Position numbers and translations under genes: made by a program. From Pseudoxanthomonas sp. 3HH-4 (GTDB taxonomy: Bacteria > Pseudomonadota > Gammaproteobacteria > Xanthomonadales > Xanthomonadaceae), in contig NZ_VFPB01000003.1 in NCBI RefSeq assembly GCF_006716465.1, forward strand, positions 418,426 to 482,425: a stretch of DNA of 64,000 bases. Direction: 5' to 3'. Below the pieces are notes generated by a model. That model searched no databases. It saw only the letters and a list, made by a program, of their open reading frames with translations, and had not been told where the DNA came from. Shown one piece after another: positions 27,189-35,447 of this stretch. Position 1 is the first letter of the stretch. Each line of letters starts with the position of its first letter.

Positions 27189-28849
27189 GCAACACCCCGA
27201 AAAAACCCTCCCTCGGCAAGCTGTCGCTGAAGCGCGGCGAAGGCGCCGACGCGCCTGAAACGAACCGACTGGAAGAGCGCCTGCACAAGGTGCTGGCGCA
27301 GGCCGGCCTGGGCTCGCGACGTGCGCTGGAACAGCGCATCGCCGACGGCCTGGTCAAGGTCAACGGCGAAGTCGCGCAGACCGGCATGTCGGTCAAGGGC
27401 GGCGACCGCATCGAGCTGGACGGCAAGACCTTCGTCGCCAGCGCACTGACTGAACCCTCCCGCGTGCTGATCTACAACAAGCCGGAAGGCGAAGTGACCA
27501 CGCGCGAAGATCCCGAAGGCCGCCCGACGATCTTCGAAGCGCTGCCGGCCCTGAAGGGTGCGCGCTGGATCGCCATCGGCCGCCTGGACATCAACACCAC
27601 CGGCTTGCTGCTGCTGACCACCGATGGCGAACTCGCCAACGCGATGATGCACCCGTCCTATGAAGTCGAACGCGAGTACGTGGTACGCGTCCGCGCGCCG
27701 GAAGGCCAGGACAGCGTGCCGGACAACATCGTCGACCGCCTGCGCCGCGGCGTGGCACTGGAAGACGGCCCGGCCAAGTTCGACAGCATCGAGCGCATCG
27801 GCGGCACCGATTCGCACGACTGGTTCAGCGTGGTGGTCAAGGAAGGCCGCAACCGCGAAGTGCGCCGCCTGTGGGAGTCGCAGGGCTGCCAGGTGAGCCG
27901 CCTGAAGCGCGTGCGCTACGGCAAGGTCAGCCTGCCGCAGCCGCTGCTGCGCGGCCAGTCGCAGGAACTGGCCGACGCGCAGGTGCTGGCGTTGCGCAAG
28001 GAACTGGGGCTTGAAGACGGCACGCCTGCGGCGCTGACGCTGCAGCCCGTGATCGGCCAGCGCAAGGCATCCAAGTCCACCGTACATGTGGGCGGGGGCC
28101 GCAGCGGCAGCGCGTACGTCAACGGCCACAACAGCGCCGACGAAGGCCGCGAACTGCGCCGCTTCGACCACGTGCGCGAAGACCGTGGCCGCGGTGGCCG
28201 CGGCAAAAAGCCGCATGGCGGCCTGACCGTCAGCGGCGAGCAGGCAGCCAAGCAGTCGCAGCGTCCGTTCAAGCAGCGCACGCCCAAGGGCCCGAAGCCG
28301 TTGCCGGATGGCAACCCGGCCGCGTTCCGCAGCTGGTACGTGCCCGACGGTGTGGATACCGGCCCGGCCGGACATCGCAACGCCGGCCCCGGTGGCCCGA
28401 AGAAGCCCTACGGCGGCAAGCCGGGCGGGCGTCCCGGAGCCGGTGCCGGTGCCGGTGGCAAGCCAGGCGGCGGCGCGGGCAGGCGCGGTCCGGGTGGTGG
28501 GCCGGGTGGCTTCGGTGGCGACCGCTTCGGCAGCGACCGTGCGGGTCCGGCGGGCGAACGTGGTCCGCGTGGCGCGCAAGGTGCGGGCAAGCCGCAACGC
28601 GCGGCGCGTCCCTACGGCCATCCCGCCAGCGCACCCAGCTTTCCGTCCGACCACGCCAACCCCGGCTTCAGTCCCTACGGCCAGCAGCCGCGCAGCCCGC
28701 GTCCGCAAGGTCGTCCTGGTGGAGGCGGCAATCGCCCGCAACACGCCGGTCCGCGACCGGGCGGGCGTCCGGCGGGGGGACGTGGTCCGGGTGGTCGCCC
28801 CGGCGGCGGCGGACAGCGCGGCCCCCGCGGCGGTGGCGGCCACGGTTGA
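27185..28849 (+). CDS. rluB: 23S rRNA pseudouridine synthase RluB with long Gly/Arg/Pro tail
   Basis: Makes pseudouridine at position 2605-equivalent of 23S rRNA. An S4 RNA-binding domain (about residues 24-85; RLHKVLAQAGLGSRRALEQRI) precedes the RsuA/RluB catalytic domain, with catalytic D135 in GRLDINTTGLLLLTTDGELAN (first twelve residues diagnostic) and NREVRRLWESQGCQVSRLKRVRYG. The enzyme core ends near residue 290. The remaining 265 residues are Gly/Arg/Pro/Lys-rich, for example KKPYGGKPGGRPGAGAGAGG, and should be disordered and RNA-binding. The tail is longer than in E. coli RluB (291 residues in total). It is coupled to scpB by ATGA. Confidence 0.93.
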   Translation: MSNTPKKPSLGKLSLKRGEGADAPETNRLEERLHKVLAQAGLGSRRALEQRIADGLVKVNGEVAQTGMSVKGGDRIELDGKTFVASALTEPSRVLIYNKPEGEVTTREDPEGRPTIFEALPALKGARWIAIGRLDINTTGLLLLTTDGELANAMMHPSYEVEREYVVRVRAPEGQDSVPDNIVDRLRRGVALEDGPAKFDSIERIGGTDSHDWFSVVVKEGRNREVRRLWESQGCQVSRLKRVRYGKVSLPQPLLRGQSQELADAQVLALRKELGLEDGTPAALTLQPVIGQRKASKSTVHVGGGRSGSAYVNGHNSADEGRELRRFDHVREDRGRGGRGKKPHGGLTVSGEQAAKQSQRPFKQRTPKGPKPLPDGNPAAFRSWYVPDGVDTGPAGHRNAGPGGPKKPYGGKPGGRPGAGAGAGGKPGGGAGRRGPGGGPGGFGGDRFGSDRAGPAGERGPRGAQGAGKPQRAARPYGHPASAPSFPSDHANPGFSPYGQQPRSPRPQGRPGGGGNRPQHAGPRPGGRPAGGRGPGGRPGGGGQRGPRGGGGHG

Positions 28850-28861
28850 AGCAACAAGGAG

Positions 28862-28883
28862 AAGGCGCCCATCGGCGCCTTTT
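28862..28883 (+). terminator. Intrinsic terminator after rluB
   Basis: AAGGCGCC-CATC-GGCGCCTT hairpin followed by a T run, 13 bases after the rluB stop; it ends the scpA-scpB-rluB transcript. Confidence 0.85.
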
Positions 28884-28987
28884 CCGTTTCCGCGGATCGA
28901 TCGCGGAGACTTCATGGCGACTTCATCGCGACTCCCCGCAACGTCTGCACGCTGCGCGCCATCCCGTGATGGAGCCCATGCCCGACG

Positions 28988-30100
28988 ATGCAGGACAACC
29001 GGTACGACGTGATCGTGGTGGGTGCAGGATTCGCCGGCCTCGCCTGTGCGGGCGAACTTGCTTCCCATGGCCTGCGTACTTGCGTGATCGATCGCAAGCA
29101 GGACCTCGGCGAGCGCATCCACACCACCGGTATCCTGGTGCAGGAGGCATGCGATGCACCGCTGCTGGCCGGCCTGCCGCAGGCGCTGGTGCGGGCCGTT
29201 CCGCATGTCCGCCTGTACGCGCCCAACCTGCGCAGCGTGCGGCTCGGTGCGACCGGGTATCGCTTCTACACCACGGACACGCCAGCGCTGATGCGCTGGC
29301 TGGGTGAGCGCGCCGAGGCTTGCGGTGTCGAACTGAAGCGCGGCCACGCGTTCCGCGATGCCGTGCGCACCTCCGCTGGATGGCGGGTGGAAGGCGTCGG
29401 GCAAGCCCGCTTCCTCGTCGGCGCCGATGGCGCACGCTCGCGTGTCGCCGAGCGGCTCGGACTCGGCCGCGTGGGCGAGTTCCTCCACGGCGTGGAATAC
29501 GAGTTCGATGGTATCGCCCTGCGCGAACCCGATGCCCTGCACTGCTTCATCAGCAAGCGCTTCGCCCCCGGCTACCTGGGCTGGGTGGCACAGACACCGA
29601 CCGGCGTGCAGGCCGGCCTGGCGCGGCGGTATCGGCCGGGGAATACGCAGGCACCGGACATGATCGGCTTCCTGCACCATGTCGCGCCGATGACGGGACT
29701 GCCTGCGACGCGGCGACCGGACAGCATCCGCGCCGGCCTGATTCCCTGCGGTGGTGCGGTCCGGCCGATGTCGGGGGATGACGTGGTGCTTGTCGGCGAC
29801 GCGGCCGGCATGGTGTCGCCACTGACGGCCGGCGGCATCCATTCCGGTCTTCGCCACGGCGCCGCCATCGGTCGCATGCTGGCTTGCCGCGTGTCCGGCG
29901 AAGCGGCATCGGGCGTATCAATGACGCCGCCTGTTCCGGGTTTCGCTTTCAAGCGTCTGTTGCGATGGGCGTTCGACCAGGGACAGTTCGACGCCCCGAT
30001 GGACCTGCTGCTGACAACGCGCCCCGTGCGTCGTGCCGTCGAGCACCTCTGCTTCCATCGACGCGGTGGCCTGGTGTCCGATCCGGGCGGTGCGGATTGA
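28988..30100 (+). CDS. FAD-dependent oxidoreductase (geranylgeranyl-reductase-like)
   Basis: Flavoprotein of 370 residues. The FAD-binding Rossmann motif YDVIVVGAGFAGLACAGELA is at residues 6-25. A second FAD contact, DDVVLVGDAAGMVSPLTAGG (about 262-281), has the GD motif typical of the geranylgeranyl reductase / para-hydroxybenzoate hydroxylase fold. FLVGADGARSRVAERLGL near 140 is the ADGxxS element. No membrane segment or signal peptide is present. It is a single gene between the rluB terminator and fpr. The substrate is unknown; related proteins act on isoprenoid or aromatic compounds. Confidence 0.85.
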   Translation: MQDNRYDVIVVGAGFAGLACAGELASHGLRTCVIDRKQDLGERIHTTGILVQEACDAPLLAGLPQALVRAVPHVRLYAPNLRSVRLGATGYRFYTTDTPALMRWLGERAEACGVELKRGHAFRDAVRTSAGWRVEGVGQARFLVGADGARSRVAERLGLGRVGEFLHGVEYEFDGIALREPDALHCFISKRFAPGYLGWVAQTPTGVQAGLARRYRPGNTQAPDMIGFLHHVAPMTGLPATRRPDSIRAGLIPCGGAVRPMSGDDVVLVGDAAGMVSPLTAGGIHSGLRHGAAIGRMLACRVSGEAASGVSMTPPVPGFAFKRLLRWAFDQGQFDAPMDLLLTTRPVRRAVEHLCFHRRGGLVSDPGGAD

Positions 30101-30169
30101 GTACGATCAAGGCCCCGCTGCGGCGGTCGGCTACAATGACGCGTTGATTCAATAGCCCAGACTCCCCCC

Positions 30170-30949
30170 ATGTCCTCTGCGTTCGGCACCGAGACGGTGC
30201 TCGACGTCCGTCACTGGACGGACGCCTACTTCAGCTTCACCACCACCCGCGACGACGGTTTCCGCTTCGAGAACGGCCAGTTCGTCATGATCGGGCTGGA
30301 AGTCGATGGCAAGCCGCTGTTGCGCGCCTACTCGATCGCCAGCGCGAACTGGGAAGAACAGCTCGAGTTCTTCAGCATCAAGGTGCAGAACGGCCCGCTG
30401 ACCTCGCGGCTGCAGCACATCAAACCGGGCGACAGCGTGCTGATCGGGCGCAAGCCCACCGGCACATTGCTGATCAGCGACCTGCACCCCGGCCGCAACC
30501 TTTATCTGCTGGGCACGGGGACCGGACTGGCGCCGTGGCTGTCGATCATCAAGGACCCGGCGACCTACGAGCGCTTCGACAAGGTCATCCTGACCCATGG
30601 CGTGCGCCATGCGGAAGACCTGGCCTACCGCGACTACTTCGAGAAGGAACTGCCGCAGCACGAGTTCCTCGGCGAAATCATCCGCGAGAAGCTGCTGTAC
30701 TACCCCGCCGTCACCCGCGAGGACTTCCCCCACCAGGGTCGTCTGACCGACCTGATGGCCAGCGGCAGGATGATGGAGAGCCTCGGCATCGACGCGCTGG
30801 ATGCGGAGCACGACCGCGCCATGATCTGCGGCAGCCCGCAGATGCTGGCCGATTTCCGTGCCCTGCTGGACAGCCGCGGCTTCACCGCCGCACCACGCAT
30901 CGGCACCGCCGGGCAGTACGTGTTCGAGCGCGCCTTCGTCGAGAAATAG
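30170..30949 (+). CDS. fpr: Ferredoxin--NADP+ reductase
   Basis: Soluble flavoenzyme moving electrons between NADPH and ferredoxin or flavodoxin. Its 259 residues match bacterial subclass-I FPRs (about 258). FAD-binding RAYSIAS lies at about 52-58 and the NADP-binding segment LLGTGTGLAPWLSIIKDP at about 112-129. GVRHAEDLAYRD, MICGSPQML and the C-terminal FVEK end, which stacks on the flavin, complete the family pattern. Start ATG 30170. Members of this group often answer to oxidative stress; no regulator site is apparent. Confidence 0.94.
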   Translation: MSSAFGTETVLDVRHWTDAYFSFTTTRDDGFRFENGQFVMIGLEVDGKPLLRAYSIASANWEEQLEFFSIKVQNGPLTSRLQHIKPGDSVLIGRKPTGTLLISDLHPGRNLYLLGTGTGLAPWLSIIKDPATYERFDKVILTHGVRHAEDLAYRDYFEKELPQHEFLGEIIREKLLYYPAVTREDFPHQGRLTDLMASGRMMESLGIDALDAEHDRAMICGSPQMLADFRALLDSRGFTAAPRIGTAGQYVFERAFVEK

Positions 30950-31055
30950 GCGCGCGTCGGAACAGGCCACTCGGGACGACCTCGCCGCGAACTGCTACGC
31001 TGCCGACACGAGGTCCTGGGGAGGACGTACCGGGATCCGGAATCTGCTGCTGGCC

Positions 31056-31577
31056 ATGCTGTTGGCCGTTGTCCCGCATGTGCGCGCCGCTGATGCCGTC
31101 AAGCAACCTGGCATGGGCGAAGTCCCGCCCCCCATCACACTGAAGGATCGCGAGGGCAATCCCGTCGATCTCGATGCCCTCAAGGGCAAGGTGGTCGTGG
31201 TGACGTTCTGGGCATCATGGTGCGGCCCCTGCCGGCGCGAGCTGCCGATGCTCGGCCACATGCAGAAGATCGTTGGCCGGGAACACCTGGAAGTCATCGC
31301 CATCAACATGAAGGAACCGCGCAGCGACTACCTCGGCGTCCTTCGCGCCAACAAGGATCTCGACCTGACCTTCGTCCACGACGTCCGCGGCGTGGTGACG
31401 GACCTTTACGGCGTGACTGCGCTGCCGAACATGTTCGTCATCGGCCAGGATGGCCTCATCGTGCGTACCCATCGTGGTTATTCGGAGGCCGTGCTGGAAT
31501 CCTTCTCCCGGGAGTTGCTCGCGTTGCTGCCCGAAGAGGCACTGCAGCGGCGCGTCCCCGCTCAGCCACCGCCGTAG
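31056..31577 (+). CDS. TlpA/ResA-like thioredoxin-fold protein (start uncertain)
   Basis: Exported thiol-disulphide protein. From ATG 31056 it gives 173 residues. The thioredoxin fold carries VVVVTFWASWCGPCRRELP with redox cysteines C56 and C59, and the cis-proline segment TALPNMFVIG. The start is odd. The ribosome-binding sequence GGGGAGGA ends at 31025, and no ATG, GTG or TTG follows in frame before 31056, which is 30 bases away. An ATC at 31035 or a CTG at 31044 lies closer. Starting at 31035 would complete a signal peptide (MRNLLLAMLLAVVPHVRA). Its last 16 bases overlap the convergent gene at 31562. Confidence 0.8.
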   Translation: MLLAVVPHVRAADAVKQPGMGEVPPPITLKDREGNPVDLDALKGKVVVVTFWASWCGPCRRELPMLGHMQKIVGREHLEVIAINMKEPRSDYLGVLRANKDLDLTFVHDVRGVVTDLYGVTALPNMFVIGQDGLIVRTHRGYSEAVLESFSRELLALLPEEALQRRVPAQPPP

Positions 31578-31963
31578 CGCAGCCAGATCACGGCCGCCGC
31601 CTCATCTGCGAACACCTGCGCGTTGAACCCGTGTTCGTTGGCCAGCAGACCCGCGAACTCCACCTGCGGCAGCTGGTCCGCATGCCGTTCGACGTACGCG
31701 ATACGCACGGCCTCCATGCCCTGGCCCTGCATCGCCCGCACGAACTCCAGCAGCTGTCCCGGCGGCGGTGGCTCGCCTTCCATGTCATCCACCACCAGCA
31801 GCGCGCGTGGCGTCAACCGGCGGATCTCTCCCGCGATGACCTGCCAGTAGGCCAGCGTGGTCTCGAGCGTGCCATTGACGCCGGTCACCCACGCGCGCAA
31901 CCCGTAGTCGGTGGTGGCGAACTCGATATGGAACAGCCGGCTGTCCACGCCCTCTTCCACCAT
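31562..31963 (-). CDS. Uncharacterised protein, STAS/SpoIIAA-like appearance
   Basis: Unrecognised cytoplasmic protein of 133 residues from ATG 31963 (MVEEGVDSRLFHIEF); a longer start at 32023 would read into the glutathione peroxidase gene. Alternating beta strands and helices (LFHIEFATTDYGLRAWV, ALLVVDDMEG, RIAYVERHA, FNAQVFADEAAAVIWLR) resemble the SpoIIAA-like or STAS fold, but I see no diagnostic motif. Only one base separates it from the glutathione peroxidase stop, so the two are co-transcribed. Its 3' end overlaps the TlpA-like gene by 16 bases tail to tail. Confidence 0.72.
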   Translation of the reverse strand: MVEEGVDSRLFHIEFATTDYGLRAWVTGVNGTLETTLAYWQVIAGEIRRLTPRALLVVDDMEGEPPPPGQLLEFVRAMQGQGMEAVRIAYVERHADQLPQVEFAGLLANEHGFNAQVFADEAAAVIWLRYGGG

Positions 31964-31964
31964 G

Positions 31965-32447
31965 TCAGGCCAATGCAGCGCGGACGTCGCCCGCCAGCGA
32001 CGCCGGCGCATCGGTCGGCGCATAACGCTTGATCACCTTGCCGTCGCGGCCCACGAGGAACTTGCTGAAATTCCATTTGATCGCGCTGATGCCGAGCAGC
32101 CCGCTCTTCTCCTGCTTCAGCCACTTCCACAGCGGATGCGCGTCGTCGCCGTTGACGTCGATCTTGGCGAACATCGGGAACGTCACGTCGTAGTTCAGCG
32201 AGCAGAAGTTGCGGATCTCGGCTTCATCGCCCGGCTCCTGGTGGCCGAACTGGTCGCACGGGAATCCCAGTACCGCCAGCCCCTGCGGTCCGAATTCGCG
32301 CCACAGCGCCTCCAGGCCGGTGTATTGCGGCGTGAAGCCACACTTGGAGGCCACGTTGACGATCAGCAGGGCCTTGCCCTGGTACTCGGACAGGGAACGC
32401 TCCTGGCCATCGAGGTCCTGGGCGGAAAAATCGTAGGCGGTGGTCAT
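31965..32447 (-). CDS. Glutathione peroxidase family protein (Cys type)
   Basis: Thiol peroxidase of the glutathione peroxidase family, 160 residues. Catalytic cysteine C36 sits in NVASKCGFTPQYTGLEAL; further motifs are LGFPCDQFGHQEPG with the conserved Gln and a second Cys, and the Trp of IKWNFSKFLVGRDG. As in most bacteria, Cys replaces selenocysteine, and such enzymes commonly use thioredoxin. Start ATG 32447. It heads a two-gene unit with the uncharacterised 133-residue protein. Confidence 0.93.
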   Translation of the reverse strand: MTTAYDFSAQDLDGQERSLSEYQGKALLIVNVASKCGFTPQYTGLEALWREFGPQGLAVLGFPCDQFGHQEPGDEAEIRNFCSLNYDVTFPMFAKIDVNGDDAHPLWKWLKQEKSGLLGISAIKWNFSKFLVGRDGKVIKRYAPTDAPASLAGDVRAALA

Positions 32448-32574
32448 GTGCGCGCTCCGGGAAAGGCGCTATCAGACACCGCGCGCGCGCGCAGGGCAAG
32501 GCATGCGCCCGGCGGCTGTCCAAGCCTCCGATGATCGGCTAACGTGGCTGCGCACCCGGTCCAGGATGCTGCCC

Positions 32575-33174
32575 ATGCAAGAAGCTGCCGATCCCGCCAG
32601 CCACGCCAGCCTCTACATCCATGTCCGCATCCTGTTGGGCATGATCGTCGGCCTGGGCCTGACCCACCTGCTGCGCCACGTCGCGCGTCTGGTGGAGCGA
32701 CCGAACGCACACCGCATCCACGGCGTCCATCTTGTCTGGGCCGCCTTCATGTTCGTCTACGTCCTGCACTTCTGGTGGTGGGAATTCAGCCTGTCCCACC
32801 AGGCGCACTGGAACTTCAACCTCTACCTGTACGTCACGCTGTACGCGCTGCTGCTGTACCTGCTGTGCGCGCTGGTCTTCCCGGAATCGCTGCCGGAAGG
32901 CGGTGGCTACCGCGAGTACTACTACGGGCGACGGCACTGGTTCTTCGGTCTGCTGGCGTTGATGTTCGTCGTCGATATCGGCGACACCCTGATCAAGGGC
33001 ACGGCCTATGCCCAGCAGCTGGGGCCGGAGTACTGGGTGCGCAATGCGGTGTATGTCGCCGGCAGCCTGGTGGCCATCGCCACGCGCAACCCGCGCTTCC
33101 ACGGCACGTTCGCGGTGATGGCACTGCTGTACGAGTTGTCGTGGATCTGGCGGCGTTACGAGATCCTGACGTAG
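32575..33174 (+). CDS. Uncharacterised membrane protein
   Basis: No named family recognised. ATG 32575 with AGGA eight bases upstream gives 199 residues; ATG 32566 is an alternative. About five hydrophobic segments are rich in Trp, Tyr and Phe (LGMIVGLGLTHLLRHVARLV, WAAFMFVYVLHFWWW, LYLYVTLYALLLYLLCALVF, WFFGLLALMFVVDIGDTLI and one before the C-terminus). The conserved-looking acidic segment VDIGDTLIKG lies after the fourth segment. It is transcribed away from the glutathione peroxidase gene and followed by a REP pair. Confidence 0.72.
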   Translation: MQEAADPASHASLYIHVRILLGMIVGLGLTHLLRHVARLVERPNAHRIHGVHLVWAAFMFVYVLHFWWWEFSLSHQAHWNFNLYLYVTLYALLLYLLCALVFPESLPEGGGYREYYYGRRHWFFGLLALMFVVDIGDTLIKGTAYAQQLGPEYWVRNAVYVAGSLVAIATRNPRFHGTFAVMALLYELSWIWRRYEILT

Positions 33175-33186
33175 CCCTGTCCTCCT

Positions 33187-33260
33187 GCAGGAGCGACGTC
33201 AGTCGCGACCGCAGACTGGGAATCCTCAAGGTATACGGTCGCGACTGACGTCGCTCCTAC
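33187..33260. repeat. Paired REP palindromes (copy 2)
   Basis: GCAGGAGCGACGTCAGTCGC at 33187 (continuing to 33211) and its inverted partner at 33236-33260 differ from copy 1 by G-to-C in the centre (GTCAGTC versus GTGAGTC). It lies between two converging genes, a usual REP location. Confidence 0.85.
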
Positions 33261-33270
33261 AACCGCTGCG

Positions 33271-35304
33271 TCAGCGAGCGGATTGCACGTTCAGTGCAGG
33301 CGCAAACGGCTTGATCCCCAGCGCTTCGTGGATCTCGGCCGGGTAGTACACGCGCCCGTCCTTGATCACCAGCGCGAGCTTGCGGATGTCACTGATGTTC
33401 TCCGTCGGGTCGCCATCCACCAGCACCAGGTCCGCGCGCTTGCCGGGGGCGATGGAGCCGGCGTCGTCCAGCGTGCGGCTGTACTTCGCGCCGTTCCAGG
33501 TCGCCACTTGCAGCACCTGCGATGGCGTCAGCCCCGCCTGCACGTACAGTTCCAGCTCGCGCTGCAGGGTGAAGCCGGGCAGTTCGTCCGTGCCCGCGAC
33601 CAGCGGGACACCTGCGCGATACATGCGCCCGGTGAAGTCGACCAGCTTGTCGAAGCTGCGCTTGTAGCGGGCACCGGTGACGTCGTCAGGAATGTTCAGT
33701 TCCGCAGCGCGGCGACCGCGTTGCACGTCCGGCGGGAGGTGGTCGGCCACATCGGCGACGATCGGCGACAACTGGCCCTCGCGCTGGTGCAGGAACTCGA
33801 AGGTCGCCAGCGTCGGATCGATGACGACCTGCTTCTTCGCCAGTTCGCCGATGAAGTCCTGCACCGGCTTGCTGTCGAAATCCAGTCCGTCCGTCTTGTC
33901 CGCCACCAGGTAGAAGCGCGCCAGCGTGCGCGTGTCGGTCTCGGGGGTGACGAAGAAGTTCAGCATCACCTGGTTGATGTGCTGGATCTCGTCGTAGCCC
34001 TGCTCCACCACGTCCTGCGCCCGCATGAATGCAGGCACGTGGCCGCTGACGCGGATGCCGCGCTGGTGGGCGTAGGCAGTGGTGTCGCGCAGGATCTCTT
34101 TCGGGAAGGAATTGTAGATCTTGATCTGCGGATAACCATGGTCGGCGTACCAGTCGATGGCCTGCTTCGCGCCGGGCAGATCCTTCACCACGAAGCCGCC
34201 CTGCGAGGAATGCGGGCTCTGGCCTTCGATGTAGCCGGCGGGAATCACGCGCGGATGCATCAGCGTGCCGGCCTTCTCCTCGGCCATCAGCTGCTGCAGC
34301 GTCGCGTTGTCGTTACCCATGTCGCGCGCGCTGGTGACGCCCGCGGCCAGGTGCAGACCGCCTTCCCAGCTCCCCGCATGCACGTGCATGTCGTACAGGC
34401 CTGGCAACAGCACGCGGTTTCCGGCGTCGACAACCTGTTGCGCCTCCACCGCCGCCTGCCCAGCCGGCGACACTGACACGATCCTGCCATCGCGCACGAC
34501 TACATCGGAGGAAGCACCGAGCACGGCCTTCTCGCTGTCGAAGACGCGCGCATTACGGATCAGCGTGGTGCCCGGCAACGGATGCGCCAGGCGTTGCTGC
34601 AGTGCCACCAGTGCCTCGCGCTCTGCGATCTTCTGGCGGGCTTCCAGGGTGTCGGCCGTGCCCTGCCAGCCGTCTTCGATGAGTTGCAGGAAGCCCGGGT
34701 AGATGTAAGCGAACAAGCGCGGCTCGGCATCACGCGTTACCCATACGAAGCTCGGCGTGAAGCCGATGCCGGTCAGCGCCACCAGGTCGACAGTCCGCGA
34801 CTGCGCGCCAGTGCGGATGTCCATCGACGCGAGCTTGCGTTGTGTCAGTGTGCCACTGGGAACCAGCGGAAGCTTGCCATCCGCCTGCCTGGCCAGCGCC
34901 GCCAGCGCCACCGACGTCGTGGCCGGCGTGCCACCGAGCGGCGTGTACAGCGCCGTGCCGGTGAAGGTATGCGTGCCTGCGTCGGAGGTGCTCTTCCATT
35001 GGCCACGATCGCCGTCACGGGTGAAAGTCTCGTCCACCGGCGCACCGAACGTGGATACGCCTTTCACCTGGTAACGCTCGAACGTGCCGTCGGCCGCGAG
35101 CCGATACTCCTCCTTCAGCTCCGGCCCGCGCCCGTTGTCCTTGAAGATGAAGTCCACCCGGGTGACACCGTCATTCCCGACCGTCACAGTCTGTTCCCCG
35201 GCCTTCTTGCCGCCATCCACCAGCGCGATGTACTTCAGGGTCTCGGCGGCCAGCGCCGACGGGGTCAGCAGCAGCGCACAGCAGAACGCAAGGACAGGCT
35301 TCAC
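33271..35304 (-). CDS. Secreted amidohydrolase-family protein
   Basis: Metal-dependent hydrolase of the amidohydrolase superfamily, 677 residues from GTG 35304 (GGAG six bases upstream), which gives the clean signal peptide MKPVLAFCCALLLTPSALA. The first 230 residues form an extra beta domain. The TIM barrel starts near 250, with metal-binding H307 and H309 in YDMHVHAGS, the strand PQIKIYNSF whose Lys may be carboxylated, GHVPAFM and QHIN histidines, and the catalytic aspartate in VAGTDELPG. The end IAPGKRADLVLVDGDP is the typical composite-domain return. Related exported enzymes are prolidases, imidazolonepropionase-like or dipeptidases; the substrate is not predictable. Confidence 0.88.
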   Translation of the reverse strand: MKPVLAFCCALLLTPSALAAETLKYIALVDGGKKAGEQTVTVGNDGVTRVDFIFKDNGRGPELKEEYRLAADGTFERYQVKGVSTFGAPVDETFTRDGDRGQWKSTSDAGTHTFTGTALYTPLGGTPATTSVALAALARQADGKLPLVPSGTLTQRKLASMDIRTGAQSRTVDLVALTGIGFTPSFVWVTRDAEPRLFAYIYPGFLQLIEDGWQGTADTLEARQKIAEREALVALQQRLAHPLPGTTLIRNARVFDSEKAVLGASSDVVVRDGRIVSVSPAGQAAVEAQQVVDAGNRVLLPGLYDMHVHAGSWEGGLHLAAGVTSARDMGNDNATLQQLMAEEKAGTLMHPRVIPAGYIEGQSPHSSQGGFVVKDLPGAKQAIDWYADHGYPQIKIYNSFPKEILRDTTAYAHQRGIRVSGHVPAFMRAQDVVEQGYDEIQHINQVMLNFFVTPETDTRTLARFYLVADKTDGLDFDSKPVQDFIGELAKKQVVIDPTLATFEFLHQREGQLSPIVADVADHLPPDVQRGRRAAELNIPDDVTGARYKRSFDKLVDFTGRMYRAGVPLVAGTDELPGFTLQRELELYVQAGLTPSQVLQVATWNGAKYSRTLDDAGSIAPGKRADLVLVDGDPTENISDIRKLALVIKDGRVYYPAEIHEALGIKPFAPALNVQSAR

Positions 35305-35447
35305 GGGACTCTCCGACAAGGGACGCACGATGCGATCCCCCGCAGATTGAGGCCCCGCCGGGTCCGTCGCCCATGCCTTTCGTCATGGGTCCGGTCCGCC
35401 CCCCTGGGTTACCCTTGGGAATCCACTCTGTCAGGACGTTGCGCTAC

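Noticed and set aside
27119-29857. 912-codon minus-strand frame opposite rluB
   Set aside because: Mirror of the Gly/Arg-rich rluB tail; low complexity and no family features.
30132-30137. TACAAT as a -10 box for fpr
   Set aside because: No -35 element at an acceptable spacing; left out as unsupported.
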